From JAEUMG01 sp963805405 (lineage in GTDB: Bacteria > Pseudomonadota > Alphaproteobacteria > Rhizobiales > Aestuariivirgaceae): a DNA stretch of 64,000 bases. Under the pieces are notes generated by a model. The model was not told the origin of the DNA. It searched no databases and worked only from the letters and a program-made list of their open reading frames with translations. The DNA lies in contig CAWDUC010000020.1 of assembly GCA_963805405.1 (NCBI GenBank), positions 124,001-188,000 of the forward strand, given 5' to 3'. A program made the position numbers and the translations under genes. This document shows, piece after piece, positions 1-8,946 of this stretch (position 1 is the first letter of the stretch; each line of letters starts with the position of its first letter).

Positions 1-991
1 CGGCAGCAAGTACCGTGACGCCCTTGATCACGATAAGGGCGACTGCGAGTCCGACGAGGAGCAAGGGATTATGCACGACCTCGCCAAGGTTGATGCCCAT
101 GCCGACAAGCAGGAAGAAGGCGCCGAGCAGAAGTCCCTTGAAGGGTTCGATGATCGCTTCAATCTCGCGGCGGAATTCGGTTTCGGCCAGCAACAAGCCC
201 GCGATGAAAGCACCGAGTGCCATGGAGAGGCCGGCGAGGTTAGCCAGAAGCCCGGTTCCAACCGCGATAAGCAGTGTTGCCGCCATGAAGAGGTCCGAAC
301 TCCGGGCCTGGGCGACAAGCCTTAGGAGTGGCCGCATCAGATAGCGGCCGATCAACAGGATAATGGCGATAGCTGCGGCCGCCTGAATGAGGGCCTGGAA
401 GACGCCTGCCGCTACGTTGCCATTGTCCTTCGCGCTGAGGATCCCGACCATGATGAGGATGGGTACGACAGCGAGGTCCTGAAACAGGAGAATCGAGAAG
501 GCTTTGCGGCCGGTCGAGCTGCCAAGGCGCTTCTCGTCCGATAGGATCTGGATGATGATGGCGGTCGACGAGAGCGACAGCGCGGCACCGATTACGGCGG
601 ACTCGGCCGGCGCAAGGCCGAGCATGAAGAGAATGAGGGCCAGTGCGATGCTGGAAAGAACGACCTGAAGCGCGCCAAGTCCAAAAACATAGCGTCGCAG
701 GGTCATCAACCTCTCGAATGAGAGTTCTATCCCGATCATGAACAGCAGAAAGACGACGCCCAGTTCGGCGAGCGCATTGACTTCTTCGCGCTGCGTGAAG
801 GTGAGGTAGCCGAGCCAGGGATAGGCCTGGACAAGCTGGCCGAGGACGCTCGGGCCGATCAGGATGCCGACGATGAGAAAGCCGAGGACCGAACTGATGC
901 CAAGCTTGCGGAAGACCGGAATGACCACGCCGGCGGCGACCAGAATAACCAGGATTTCCTTGTAGGAACTGGGATCGACTGATCCTTCCAC
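1..991 (-). CDS. KefB/CPA2-type monovalent cation:proton antiporter, C-terminus beyond window
   Basis: This is an inner-membrane cation:proton exchanger of the CPA2 (KefB/YbaL) type. About 330 codons are visible and the end lies outside the window, so I cannot tell whether a C-terminal TrkA-N domain is present. The protein is almost wholly hydrophobic and has a dozen or so membrane segments. Family signatures include GFLIVGILIGPSVLG near residue 40, FMIGIELSFE near 85 and a LSLSSTAIIIQIL stretch near 140. I chose the GTG start at 991 because GAGGA lies about five bases upstream; the upstream frame contains no better start. It is divergent from the P1 peptidase, with a gap of about 75 bp. The family assignment is firm; the ion transported is not. 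Confidence 0.85.
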   Translation of the reverse strand, partial: MEGSVDPSSYKEILVILVAAGVVIPVFRKLGISSVLGFLIVGILIGPSVLGQLVQAYPWLGYLTFTQREEVNALAELGVVFLLFMIGIELSFERLMTLRRYVFGLGALQVVLSSIALALILFMLGLAPAESAVIGAALSLSSTAIIIQILSDEKRLGSSTGRKAFSILLFQDLAVVPILIMVGILSAKDNGNVAAGVFQALIQAAAAIAIILLIGRYLMRPLLRLVAQARSSDLFMAATLLIAVGTGLLANLAGLSMALGAFIAGLLLAETEFRREIEAIIEPFKGLLLGAFFLLVGMGINLGEVVHNPLLLVGLAVALIVIKGVTVLAA

Positions 992-1065
992 GATTCCTCG
1001 CTCTTTGCTGTTCGTTCAGTGTGTGCCATGGCACCACGACATCAAAGCAAATTTGCGAGGCTCAA

Positions 1066-2163
1066 GTGCCAAACACTGCAAATCCCATCCGGGCACGGAG
1101 CCTCGGCTTGCCGATGCCGGGCACGCCTGGACCGTTCAATGCCATCACGGATGTCGCCGGCGTCGAAGTCGGGGTGACGACCCTGATTTCGGGCGAGGGC
1201 AAGCTCGTGGTCGGAAAGGGGCCGGTCAGAACCGGAGTCACGGCCATCCTGCCGCGAACTCGCGACAAACTGACCGTGCCCTGCGCCGCCGGCTTCTATG
1301 CACTCAACGGCAATGGCGAGATGACGGGAACTATCTGGATCGAGGAATTGGGCGAATTGCAGACCCCGATCACCATCACCAACACGCATTCCTGCGGCTT
1401 GGCGCGCGACGCGACATTGCAGTGGATGGTGAAGCAGCAGGTGGGTTCCGTTCAGGATTGGGGGCTGCCGGTCGCGGCCGAGACCTATGACGGTGACCTC
1501 AACGATATCAATGGCTTCCACTTGAGGGCTGAACATGTTTTGCAAGCCTTCGACAAGGCCGCGAGCGGCCCCGTCGCAATGGGCAGCGTGGGCGGCGGTA
1601 CCGGCATGATCTGCTATGATTTCAAGGGCGGGAACGGCAGCGCATCGCGGCGTATCTCGATTGCAGGCGAGACTTGGACGGTCGGGGCGTTCGTGCAATC
1701 GAATTTCGGTTTGCGGCCGCAGTTTTCCGTCCTGGGCGTTCCTGTCGGCAAGCATCTGACCGGCGATGAACTGCGCGGCAAGCCTGCGGGTTCGATCATC
1801 GTCATCATCGCGACGGATGCGCCATTAATGGCGCATCAATTGAAGCGGTTGGCGCGGCGCGTGCCGCTCGGCATGGCGCGCACAGGCGCCATCGGGCATG
1901 ACAGTTCAGGCGATATTTTTCTCGCCTTTTCGACGGCAAATGCGCTCGAATTGGCGAAACCGCGCGGTGAAATGCGCGAAATGCGCGCGCTCGCGAATGC
2001 CGATCTCAACGGCCTTTTCGAAGCGACGATCGAGACGACGGAAGAGGCAATTCTCGATTCGATGATCGCCAATCAGACCATGGTCGGCCGCGACGGAAAC
2101 ACATCGATTGCGCTGCCGCATGCGCAGTTGCTCGACGTCATGCGCCACTACGGGCGACTTTAG
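1066..2163 (+). CDS. P1 (DmpA/BapA, MEROPS S58) family aminopeptidase
   Basis: This is an N-terminal-nucleophile hydrolase of the DmpA/BapA family. Its members self-cleave and then release N-terminal residues from D-amino-acid, amide or beta-peptide substrates. Visible signatures are NAITDVAGVEVG near the N-terminus, the GSVGGGTGM turn, the FKGGNGSASR stretch that matches the family's cleavage and nucleophile region, and MVGRDGNTSIALP at the C-terminus. The length of about 365 residues is normal. GTG at 1066 has GAGG eight bases upstream and leads directly into the conserved part; an in-frame GTG at 1021 would add 15 unlikely residues. The gene ends tail to tail with the metallo-hydrolase, overlapping by four bases. 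No signal peptide is seen, so it is probably cytoplasmic. The substrate is unknown. Confidence 0.87.
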   Translation: MPNTANPIRARSLGLPMPGTPGPFNAITDVAGVEVGVTTLISGEGKLVVGKGPVRTGVTAILPRTRDKLTVPCAAGFYALNGNGEMTGTIWIEELGELQTPITITNTHSCGLARDATLQWMVKQQVGSVQDWGLPVAAETYDGDLNDINGFHLRAEHVLQAFDKAASGPVAMGSVGGGTGMICYDFKGGNGSASRRISIAGETWTVGAFVQSNFGLRPQFSVLGVPVGKHLTGDELRGKPAGSIIVIIATDAPLMAHQLKRLARRVPLGMARTGAIGHDSSGDIFLAFSTANALELAKPRGEMREMRALANADLNGLFEATIETTEEAILDSMIANQTMVGRDGNTSIALPHAQLLDVMRHYGRL

Positions 2164-3030
2164 ATCCGATTGACCGGCACTTTGAGGAAGACGTTGCCCT
2201 CGGCATCCGCTGCCGGAAAATTGCCGGCGTTCATGTTCACCTGGATCGAGGGGATGATCAATTTCGGCGTGCCCAGCTTCTTGTCGCGTGCGGTTCGCAT
2301 TTCCACGAATTCATCTTCGGTGACGCCATCCTTCACATGAACATTGCCGGCGCGTTCGGCCTCGACCGTCGTTTCCCACGCGAAGTGATCGCGGCCCGGC
2401 GCCTTGTAATCATGGCAGAGGAACAGCCGCGTTTTGGGGGGCAGGGCCAAGACCTTGCGGATGGAGCGATAAAGCGCGCGGGCGTCGCCACCGGGAAAAT
2501 CCGCGCGCGCCGTTCCATAATCCGGCATGAACAAGGTGTCGCCGACGAATGCGGCGTCGCCAATCACGTATGTCATGCAGGCCGGCGTGTGGCCGGGCGT
2601 GTGCATGACGCGCGCATCGAGCTTTCCGATCTTGAACGTGTCGCCATCCTTGAAGAGGCGGTCGAACTGGCTGCCGTCGCGCTGGAATTCGGTTCCGGCG
2701 TTGAAAACCTTGCCGAAAATATTCTGAATGACGGTGATATTCTCGCCAATTCCGACCTTTCCACCGAGCTTTTCCTGCAAATACGGCGCTGCGGAAAGGT
2801 GATCAGCGTGAACGTGGGTTTCGAGAATCCATTCGACCTTGCGTTGCTCGTTCCTTGATGGCGGCAATGATCTTGTCGGCGGAAGCGGTCGAGGTTCGGC
2901 CCGAGGCGATGTCATAATCCAAAACAGAATTGATGATCGCGCAGGCGCTGCTGTCGGGATCGCGCAGAATGTAGCTGACGGTGTTTGTCGCCTCGTCGAA
3001 AAAGCCTTCAACGTCAGGATGTTGCGTCAT
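2160..3030 (-). CDS. MBL-fold metallo-hydrolase, ETHE1/BLH (persulfide dioxygenase-like), one frameshift
   Basis: This metallo-beta-lactamase-fold protein belongs to the ETHE1/BLH group, iron persulfide dioxygenases and relatives in sulfide and thiol metabolism. It shows the metal motif THVHADH, HTPGHTPACM, and the block DYGTARADFPGGDA, which is typical of this group, followed by CHDYKAPGRDHFAWETTV. The N-terminus (MTQHPDVEGFFDE, start at 3030) and the body lie in different frames. The switch is at about 2851-2855, in the sequence between AAIKE and NEQRKVEW. Removing one base restores a protein of about 289 residues. The frameshift matches the window-wide indel pattern, so I treat the gene as intact. 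The catalytic class is inferred from motifs only; no rhodanese domain is attached. Confidence 0.8.
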
Positions 3031-3082
3031 GCGGCGGCCCTCGGAATGCGCGGCAACATAGCAGCGCCTCCGATGTTAGGCT

Positions 3083-4057
3083 ATGTGGGAGCCTATGGCG
3101 ATATGGCAGGGCAGGTCTGTTTGGGTGCTGCAGGGCGCGCATGCCGGCGACAATGCGCAGGCACGCGCACTGGCGCATCTTTTGGGCGCCGATTACACGC
3201 TAAAACAGCTGTTTTTCACACCATTTCGCCACGTTCCGAATGTGTTTTTGCGCGCCAATCTCGCGAGCGTCGATCGCGCGAAAAGCGCGGCCCTGGAACC
3301 GCCTTTTCCTGACTTGGTGATCGCCGTCGGCCGGCGCACGGTGCCGGCTGCGGTATGGATCAAGAAGCAGTCGGACGGTCGCACTAAACTCGTTCATATG
3401 GGCCGGCCGCGCGCGCCGTCCGCCTGGTTCGATCTCCTGATCACGACACCGCAATATGGCCTCCCGAACGCGTCGAATATCGTCGAATTGCCGCTTCCAC
3501 TGACATCCGAAAAGCCTGTTTCGGAGGCGGAAATCGCGCTCTGGAAAGAGCGCTTTTCGGATTTGCCGCGACCCTGGACCGGCGTCCTGGTGGGCGGCTC
3601 GCGCTTCCCGATGGTGATCGGCGAGAAGGGGGCAACCAGGCTCGCGGAGAAAGCCTCGGCGATGACTGGCAGCGCGCTCATCTCAACCTCTCCGCGTACC
3701 GCGCCTGCTGAGATTGAAGCCCTGGCGAATGGCCTCAAGGGATCGCACTACCTGCATCGCTGGTCGCGGGGTGGAGAGAATCCGCATCAGGCAATATTGG
3801 CACTTGCCGACCGCTTTATCGTGACCTCCGACAGCATTTCGATGCTGGCCGAGGCGTGGCGCGGCGGCAAACCGGTGGAGCGATTTCAACTCGATCGATC
3901 GCCCTTTGCCGTGACCTGGCAGGCGAAAGCGGGCGTTGGCGCCTTCCTGGCGCGCAATGGGATCATGACACCGCCGCGCGACCCCGATCTTGTGAAAGTC
4001 CCGCAGGCGCCGATTTCCGAACGCGAGATTGTCGAGCGGATTGAATTGCTTATGTAG
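3083..4057 (+). CDS. ELM1/GtrOC1 family putative glycosyltransferase (mitochondrial fission ELM1-like, DUF1022)
   Basis: This protein of 324 residues belongs to the bacterial family related to plant mitochondrial ELM1 (DUF1022), which looks like a GT-B glycosyltransferase. Characteristic stretches are VWVLQGAHAGDNAQ at the N-terminus, a middle FPDLVIAVGRRTVPAAVWI, GVLVGGSRFP, TSPRTAP, and RFIVTSDSISMLAEA near the C-terminus, which resembles a nucleotide-sugar binding end. The start could be the ATG at 3083 or the one at 3095 (MAIWQG). It is divergent from the metallo-hydrolase with 50 bp between starts. No membrane segment is seen. The biochemical role of the bacterial family is not established; cell-envelope glycosylation is a guess. 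Confidence 0.8.
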   Translation: MWEPMAIWQGRSVWVLQGAHAGDNAQARALAHLLGADYTLKQLFFTPFRHVPNVFLRANLASVDRAKSAALEPPFPDLVIAVGRRTVPAAVWIKKQSDGRTKLVHMGRPRAPSAWFDLLITTPQYGLPNASNIVELPLPLTSEKPVSEAEIALWKERFSDLPRPWTGVLVGGSRFPMVIGEKGATRLAEKASAMTGSALISTSPRTAPAEIEALANGLKGSHYLHRWSRGGENPHQAILALADRFIVTSDSISMLAEAWRGGKPVERFQLDRSPFAVTWQAKAGVGAFLARNGIMTPPRDPDLVKVPQAPISEREIVERIELLM

Positions 4058-4462
4058 CTGGCCTCACGTCCCACATAAGCGAAAACGCGGGACTGCAGAA
4101 GCAGCCCCGCGCTTGCGCTTGATCGCGTCCAGTCCGCGCACAGTACCTCGCGGCAAGGCAGCAGGCCCGGACCCGGCCCAAGTGGCACACCGGGATCGCC
4201 GCGGGGATGAAGCCGTAGCAATCCGGGCGAAACTTCCTCCTGATCGTCCTGCCCCTCGCGGTCCACGAGCGATGTCGGACTTTCGTCCGCCATCGGAGCT
4301 TTCCGGCGAAGAACCGACCTTTTCAGAGGCCCGTTCCGAGGTCCTTGCGAACCTTGCAAGTGAGAGTATGCGTCGGCGATTTTCCGCTGTCGCCAATCGC
4401 GAGGGCGTTATCCACACGCTGTCCACAGAAATGGCAATCGAAGCCGTCAGCAGAGCGCGGAC
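4058..4462. other. 405-bp stretch without a recognisable gene
   Basis: Several short open frames exist on both strands, but none has a recognisable domain or a convincing start. One on the minus strand begins MADESPTSLVDREGQ near 4292 and runs out as proline- and glycine-rich sequence. The stretch is convergent: the ELM1-like gene ends at its left and the minus-strand demethylase ends at its right. It contains a perfect DnaA-box 9-mer, listed separately. I see no terminator with a T-tract. Confidence 0.5.
4408..4416 (+). promoter_or_regulatory. Perfect DnaA box TTATCCACA
   Basis: The 9-mer TTATCCACA matches the canonical DnaA box exactly. A second, weaker match, TGTCCACAG, follows four bases later at about 4420. 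An origin would need a cluster of boxes and an AT-rich unwinding region, and neither is present. It may be a titration or regulatory site, or chance. Confidence 0.35.
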
Positions 4463-6530
4463 TTAGAAGTCCTTGCACAGCCGCAGTGCGTCGTAGATCG
4501 CGGCGTGGATGTTGCGGTGAGGCGACCGCATCGCCGATGCGGAAGAGCTGGAACTTGCCATCGGGATTGGTGCGGATCGCCTGCGGACGCCCGGCGATCA
4601 GGGCAGGATAGTCGACCTCGCCGCGATTGACCGATTCCTCCTTCAGATCGAAGTAGAGATCGGCCAAGGGGCTGGTGGCATTCTCGACGACGACCTGATC
4701 GACGATACGCTCGCCGGCATCCTTCTCGGTATAGACGCTCCAGAAGACAGCCTTGATCTTGTTGCCCTGGCGCTTCAGGGCGCGCACGCGCGTCATGGTC
4801 GTTATCTTGACGCCCTTCGAGACGAAGTTCTGCATATAGGGCACGAGATTGAGGCCGCCCATTTCGGGCGCGAAGAAGCGCTCGGGACTGACGAGTTCGA
4901 GTTGGCGCGCCGGAATCGGCGATGAATTCCGTCGCCGCCATGCCAGGATGCGCGCCGTTATCATCGAACATGAGGACATCTTCGGCGGGCTTCACATCGC
5001 CGCTCAGGATATCCCAGCTCGACACGGCCAGATCGGCGCCTTCCTCGATGGCCAGATTCTGCGGCAGGCCGCCCGTCGCGATCAATGACGATATCGGCAT
5101 CAAGGCCGCGCAGTTCGTCGGCCTCGACATAGGTGTTGTAGCGCGTCTCGACGCCGAGCCGCTCGCATTGAGCGGCGCGCCAGTCGGCGATGCCGATCAG
5201 TTCCTTGCGGCGCTTGACCTGGGTCGCGACGCGGATCTGGCCGCCGGGATTGCCCGCCGCTTCGAAGAGAATGACGTCATGGCCGCGCGAGGCTGAAACG
5301 CGCGCCGCCTCGAGGCCGGCCGGGCCCGGCGCCGACAATGGCGATCTTCTTGCGCGGCGCCGGCGGTCCTGGCAATGACATGCGGCATCGTCGCTTCGCG
5401 CGAGGTTGCCGGATTGTGGATGCACAAGGCGCCATGGCCCTCATAGATGCGGTCGAGACAGTAGGTCGCGCCGACGCAGGGGCGGATATCGTGTTCGCGG
5501 CCTTCCTCGATCTTCCGGACGATATGCGGGTCGGCGATGTGGGCGCGGGTCATGCCGACCATGTCGAGCTTGCCCTCGGCGATGGCGTGGCGGGCGGTCG
5601 CGACATCATTGATGCGCGCGGCATGGAAGATCGGGAACTTGGTCGCGGCGCGCACTTCGCCGGCGAAATCGAGATGCGGCGAGGCCTGCATGCCCATGAC
5701 CGGGATGACGCGAGAGAGCGGCGTGTCGTGTTCGATATGGCCGCGGATGATGTTGAGGAAGTCGATGAGGCCCGAGTCCTTCAGCTTCCGGCAGATGGCG
5801 AGGCCATCTTCCTTGCTCGATGCCCTTTTCCCAATCCTCATCGGCAACGAGCCTCAAGCCCACAATATAGTCAGGTCCGACCGCCTTCCGCACCGCCTCG
5901 AGCACGCGGATGGTGAAGCGCAGGCGATTGTCGAGCGAGCCGTTATACTCATCGGTGCGCTTGTTGGTGGCGGGCGACCAGAACTGATCGGGAAGATGGC
6001 CGTAGCATTCGAATTCGAAGCCATCGAGGCCGGCCGCCTTCATGCGCTCGGCCGCGGCAGCATAATCCTTGACGATGCGCTCGATGTCCCAGTCTTCCAT
6101 CTCCTTCGGGAAAGGCGCGATGCGCGGGCTCGCGCACCTGCGAGGGGGCGAGGATCGGCAGCCAGTCGGCCTTGTTCCAGTTGGTGCGGCGGCCGAGATG
6201 GGTGAGCTGGATCATCACCGCCGTGCCGTAGTCGTGGCATTCGTCGGTCAAGCGCTTCAGCCAGGGAATGATCTCGTCCTTATAGGCAAGGAGATTGCCG
6301 AAGGCAGGCGGCGAATCCTGCGAGACGATGGCCGAGCCCGCGGTCATGGTCATGGCGATGCCGCCCTTCGCCTTCTCGACGTGATAGAGGCGGTACTGGT
6401 CCTTCGGCATGCCGTCTTCATGGTAGTTCGGCTCGTGCGCGGTGGACATGATCCGGTTGCGCAATGTCAGATGCTTGAGCTGGTAGGGCTGCAGCAAGGG
6501 GTCGTTGGACCGGATCAGAGTCGTCGTCAC
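4463..6530 (-). CDS. NADH:flavin oxidoreductase / dimethylglycine or N-methylproline demethylase-like (TMADH family), seven frameshifts
   Basis: This is a two-part flavoenzyme of the trimethylamine dehydrogenase/DgcA type: an FMN TIM barrel, an iron-sulfur region, then FAD/NAD-binding domains, probably for oxidative N-demethylation. Visible parts are LTLRNRIMSTAHEPNY, HLGRRTNW, GFEFECYGHLPDQF, PCVGATYC with a further Cys 12 residues on, IAIVGAGPAGLEAARVS, and a C-terminus RNIHAAIYDALRLCKDF. Reading changes frame at about 6108, 5817, 5353, 5322, 5082, 4904 and 4516. Each break is repaired by deleting one base, which gives exactly 687 codons including stop, the usual length for this subfamily. 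I prefer the GTG start at 6530, preceded by GGAGAA, over ATG 6566. It is divergent from the phosphonate-type transporter. The substrate is inferred, not proven. Confidence 0.82.
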
Positions 6531-6721
6531 GCACAGTTTCTCCAAGGGTAAGGGAACCAATTCCAAGCCAATTGCATGGCCTTATATCACGGCTCGTCGC
6601 GCCGCCGTCATGCGGCCGCCGCAAGGGCTGCACGCCCATTGTGCACAACAACGGCGCCGCAATTGAACTGTCATACGCCATTGCTAGGCGTCACTGGACA
6701 GTCTTCAGATCGGGAGGATCC

Positions 6722-7741
6722 ATGCGACACATCAGCACTTCAGCAACCCTGTTCGGCCTCGCGCTTGCGTGCGCCATTCCGGCCGCCGCCGGCGAAATCA
6801 CCGTCTATACGGCTTTGGAAGCAGACCAGCTCAAGGACTATAAGGAAGCCTTCGAGACCGCCAATCCCGGCACCACGATCAACTGGGTTCGCGATTCGAC
6901 CGGCATCGTGACCGCCAAGCTCCTTGCCGAGAAGGACAATCCGCAGGCCGACGTCGTCCTCGGCCTTGCCGCGACGTCGCTCATGCTGCTCGACAAGGAA
7001 GGCATGCTGATGGGCTATGAGCCCAAAGGCATCGAAGCCTTGACCGCCACCTATCGCGATCCAGCCAACCCGCCGAAGTGGGTCGGCATGGACGTGTGGT
7101 CTTCCGCGCTCTGCTTCAACACAGTCGAGGGCGGCAAGAAGGCATTGACGGCGCCGCAATCCTGGGCCGACCTCATCAAGCCGGAATATGCCGGCCAGAT
7201 CACCATGCCGAACCCGGCTTCTTCAGGCACCGGCTATCTCATGGTCTCGGCCTGGCTGCAGATGATGGGCGAGGAGAAGGGCTGGGCCTATATGGACGCC
7301 CTCCACAAGAACATCGCGGCCTATACGCATTCGGGCTCCAAGCCCTGTAAGCAGGCGGCGGCCGGCGAGTATACAATGGGGCTTTCCTTCGAATACCGCG
7401 CCAACAAGAGCAAGAAGGAAGGCGCGCCGCTCGATGTGATCCTTCCTTCGGAGGGCGTGGGTTGGGACATGGAAGCGGGCTCGATCATGGCCACGACCAA
7501 GAATGTCGATGATGCCAAGAAGCTGATGGATTGGGCCGCGAGCAAGGAAGCCAACGAGCTCTATGCCAAGTCCTACGCGATCGTCGCGATCCCCGGCATC
7601 GCCAAGCCGCTGGAATTCGTTCCGGCCGATATCGAACAGCGTCTGATCAAGAACGACTTCGCCTGGGCGGCCGCCAACCGCGAGCGCATCCTCGCCGAAT
7701 GGTCGAAGCGCTATGACGGCAAGTCGGAACCCAAGTCGTAA
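6722..7741 (+). CDS. phnS: ABC transporter periplasmic binding protein, 2-aminoethylphosphonate type
   Basis: This periplasmic solute-binding protein of 339 residues belongs to the Fe3+/2-aminoethylphosphonate branch (PhnS-like). It has a clear signal peptide (MRHISTSATLFGLALAC, cleavage after PAAAG). It then reads EITVYTALEADQLKDYKEAF, the typical start of this family, with a central MPNPASSGTGYLM ligand-loop signature. ATG 6722 is chosen because GGGAGG precedes it; an earlier in-frame start would put 50 residues before the signal peptide. It is the first gene of an operon with an ATPase and a two-domain permease, the standard order of the aminoethylphosphonate transporter. Iron or thiamine binding proteins of the same fold are the alternative. 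Confidence 0.85.
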   Translation: MRHISTSATLFGLALACAIPAAAGEITVYTALEADQLKDYKEAFETANPGTTINWVRDSTGIVTAKLLAEKDNPQADVVLGLAATSLMLLDKEGMLMGYEPKGIEALTATYRDPANPPKWVGMDVWSSALCFNTVEGGKKALTAPQSWADLIKPEYAGQITMPNPASSGTGYLMVSAWLQMMGEEKGWAYMDALHKNIAAYTHSGSKPCKQAAAGEYTMGLSFEYRANKSKKEGAPLDVILPSEGVGWDMEAGSIMATTKNVDDAKKLMDWAASKEANELYAKSYAIVAIPGIAKPLEFVPADIEQRLIKNDFAWAAANRERILAEWSKRYDGKSEPKS

Positions 7742-7817
7742 GCGTCTGTAAGTCCGGGTGGCGGTGCGTATCGCCGCCACCCATCCTTCATCGCCAGCAT
7801 TCGCAGCGGAGGTTGCT

Positions 7818-8942
7818 TTGTCTCTAGCCCGTACCGAAGAGGCAAAGTCAAAGCCGCAGCAGCCTTATCTTTCCATCCGGAACCTGAGTAAGCGGTTCGA
7901 AAAGTTCACCGCGCTCGACAATGTCGATCTCGACATCGCCGAGGGTGAATTCGTCTCCATCCTTGGGCCTTCCGGTTGCGGCAAAACGACATTGTTGCGC
8001 GCCGTCGCGGGTCTCGACGTGCAGAGTTCCGGGACTGTGCAGCAGGCGGGCAGGGACATTTCCAACCTGCCGGTGAGCGGACGCGACTTCGGAATCGTGT
8101 TCCAATCCTATGCGCTGTTTCCCAATCTCACCATCGCGGCCAATGTCGGCTATGGGCTGAGAAGTTCCGGCTACAAGAGCCAGGAGATCGAGCAAGCGCG
8201 TCACCGAACTTTTGAGTCTTGTCGGACTTTCCGACCAAGCCAAGAAATATCCCGCCCAGCTTTCCGGCGGCCAGCAGCAGCGCGTGGCGCTTGGCGCGCG
8301 CGCTCGCACTTATCGCCGGGGCTGTTGCTGCTCGATGAGCCTCTCTCGGCGCTCGATGCGCGGGTGCGGGCACGGTTGCGCGGCGAAATCCGCGACCTGC
8401 AGCGCCGGTTGGGCATCACCACTGTCATGGTCACGCATGACCAGGAAGAAGCGCTCACCATGTCGGATCGCGTCGTGGTGATGAGCAAGGGGCGGATCGA
8501 ACAGATCGGCACGCCTGATGAAATCTATGGACGGCCTGCAAGCGCCTTCGTTGCCGATTTTGTGGGCCGGATGAATTTCATCCCGGGCAATCTGCTTACC
8601 GACCGCCTGGTCGATGCAAAAGGCGCAAGACTCGATTTCGTGGAGTCGGTCGGGCTCGGGCAAGGGGCGGCGGTGACGGTCTGCATCCGACCGGAAGATG
8701 TCGTGCTCCATCGCGGCAATGGCAGCGATCCCAATCGGCTCGACGCGCAGATTGGCGTCATGGAGTTCGTCGGCAATCATTTCTCGACCGTGCTGCATGC
8801 CGAGAACACCAACCTCAATATCTCGGCGGATTTCTCGATGAATGACGTTCGCGAGTTCGGCCTTGCGGCGGGCAAGACGGTGCCGATCCGTCTGCCGCCG
8901 GATCGATTGCGCGTCTTCCCCAATCCGCCGACCGCGGCGTGA
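7818..8942 (+). CDS. phnT: ABC transporter ATP-binding protein, 2-aminoethylphosphonate type, three compensating frameshifts
   Basis: This is the cytoplasmic ATPase that drives the adjacent permease. It shows Walker A GPSGCGKTT, the Q-loop VFQSYALFPN, Walker B LLLLDEPLSALDAR, the H-loop VMVTHDQEEAL and a C-terminal TOBE-like domain of about 120 residues. Between about 8199 and 8312 the open frame reads nonsense. Removing one base each near 8199, 8293 and 8312 restores VTELLSLVGLSDQAKKYPA, the LSGGQQQRVAL signature and ARALAL before Walker B. Three additions cancel, so the full frame looks open but is wrong for about 38 residues. TTG at 7818 is the likely start, with GGAGG five bases upstream. 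It overlaps no neighbour; the permease starts four bases after its stop. Confidence 0.85.
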   Translation: MSLARTEEAKSKPQQPYLSIRNLSKRFEKFTALDNVDLDIAEGEFVSILGPSGCGKTTLLRAVAGLDVQSSGTVQQAGRDISNLPVSGRDFGIVFQSYALFPNLTIAANVGYGLRSSGYKSQEIEQARHRTFESCRTFRPSQEISRPAFRRPAAARGAWRARSHLSPGLLLLDEPLSALDARVRARLRGEIRDLQRRLGITTVMVTHDQEEALTMSDRVVVMSKGRIEQIGTPDEIYGRPASAFVADFVGRMNFIPGNLLTDRLVDAKGARLDFVESVGLGQGAAVTVCIRPEDVVLHRGNGSDPNRLDAQIGVMEFVGNHFSTVLHAENTNLNISADFSMNDVREFGLAAGKTVPIRLPPDRLRVFPNPPTAA

Positions 8943-8946
8943 GCTC

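Noticed and set aside
240..1037. Long Arg-rich open frame on the minus strand
   Set aside because: It is a shadow of the antiporter read in another frame; the GTG-started frame gives a well-conserved membrane protein.
4029..4466. Open frame of 145 codons between the ELM1-like and demethylase genes
   Set aside because: No domain, poor start, composition unlike a protein; an overlapping minus-strand frame is equally unconvincing. I also looked for RNase P, SRP and tmRNA signatures here and saw none.
4463..6530. Several separate small genes in place of one demethylase
   Set aside because: Joined after removing seven single bases they give one protein of exactly the family length and domain order.
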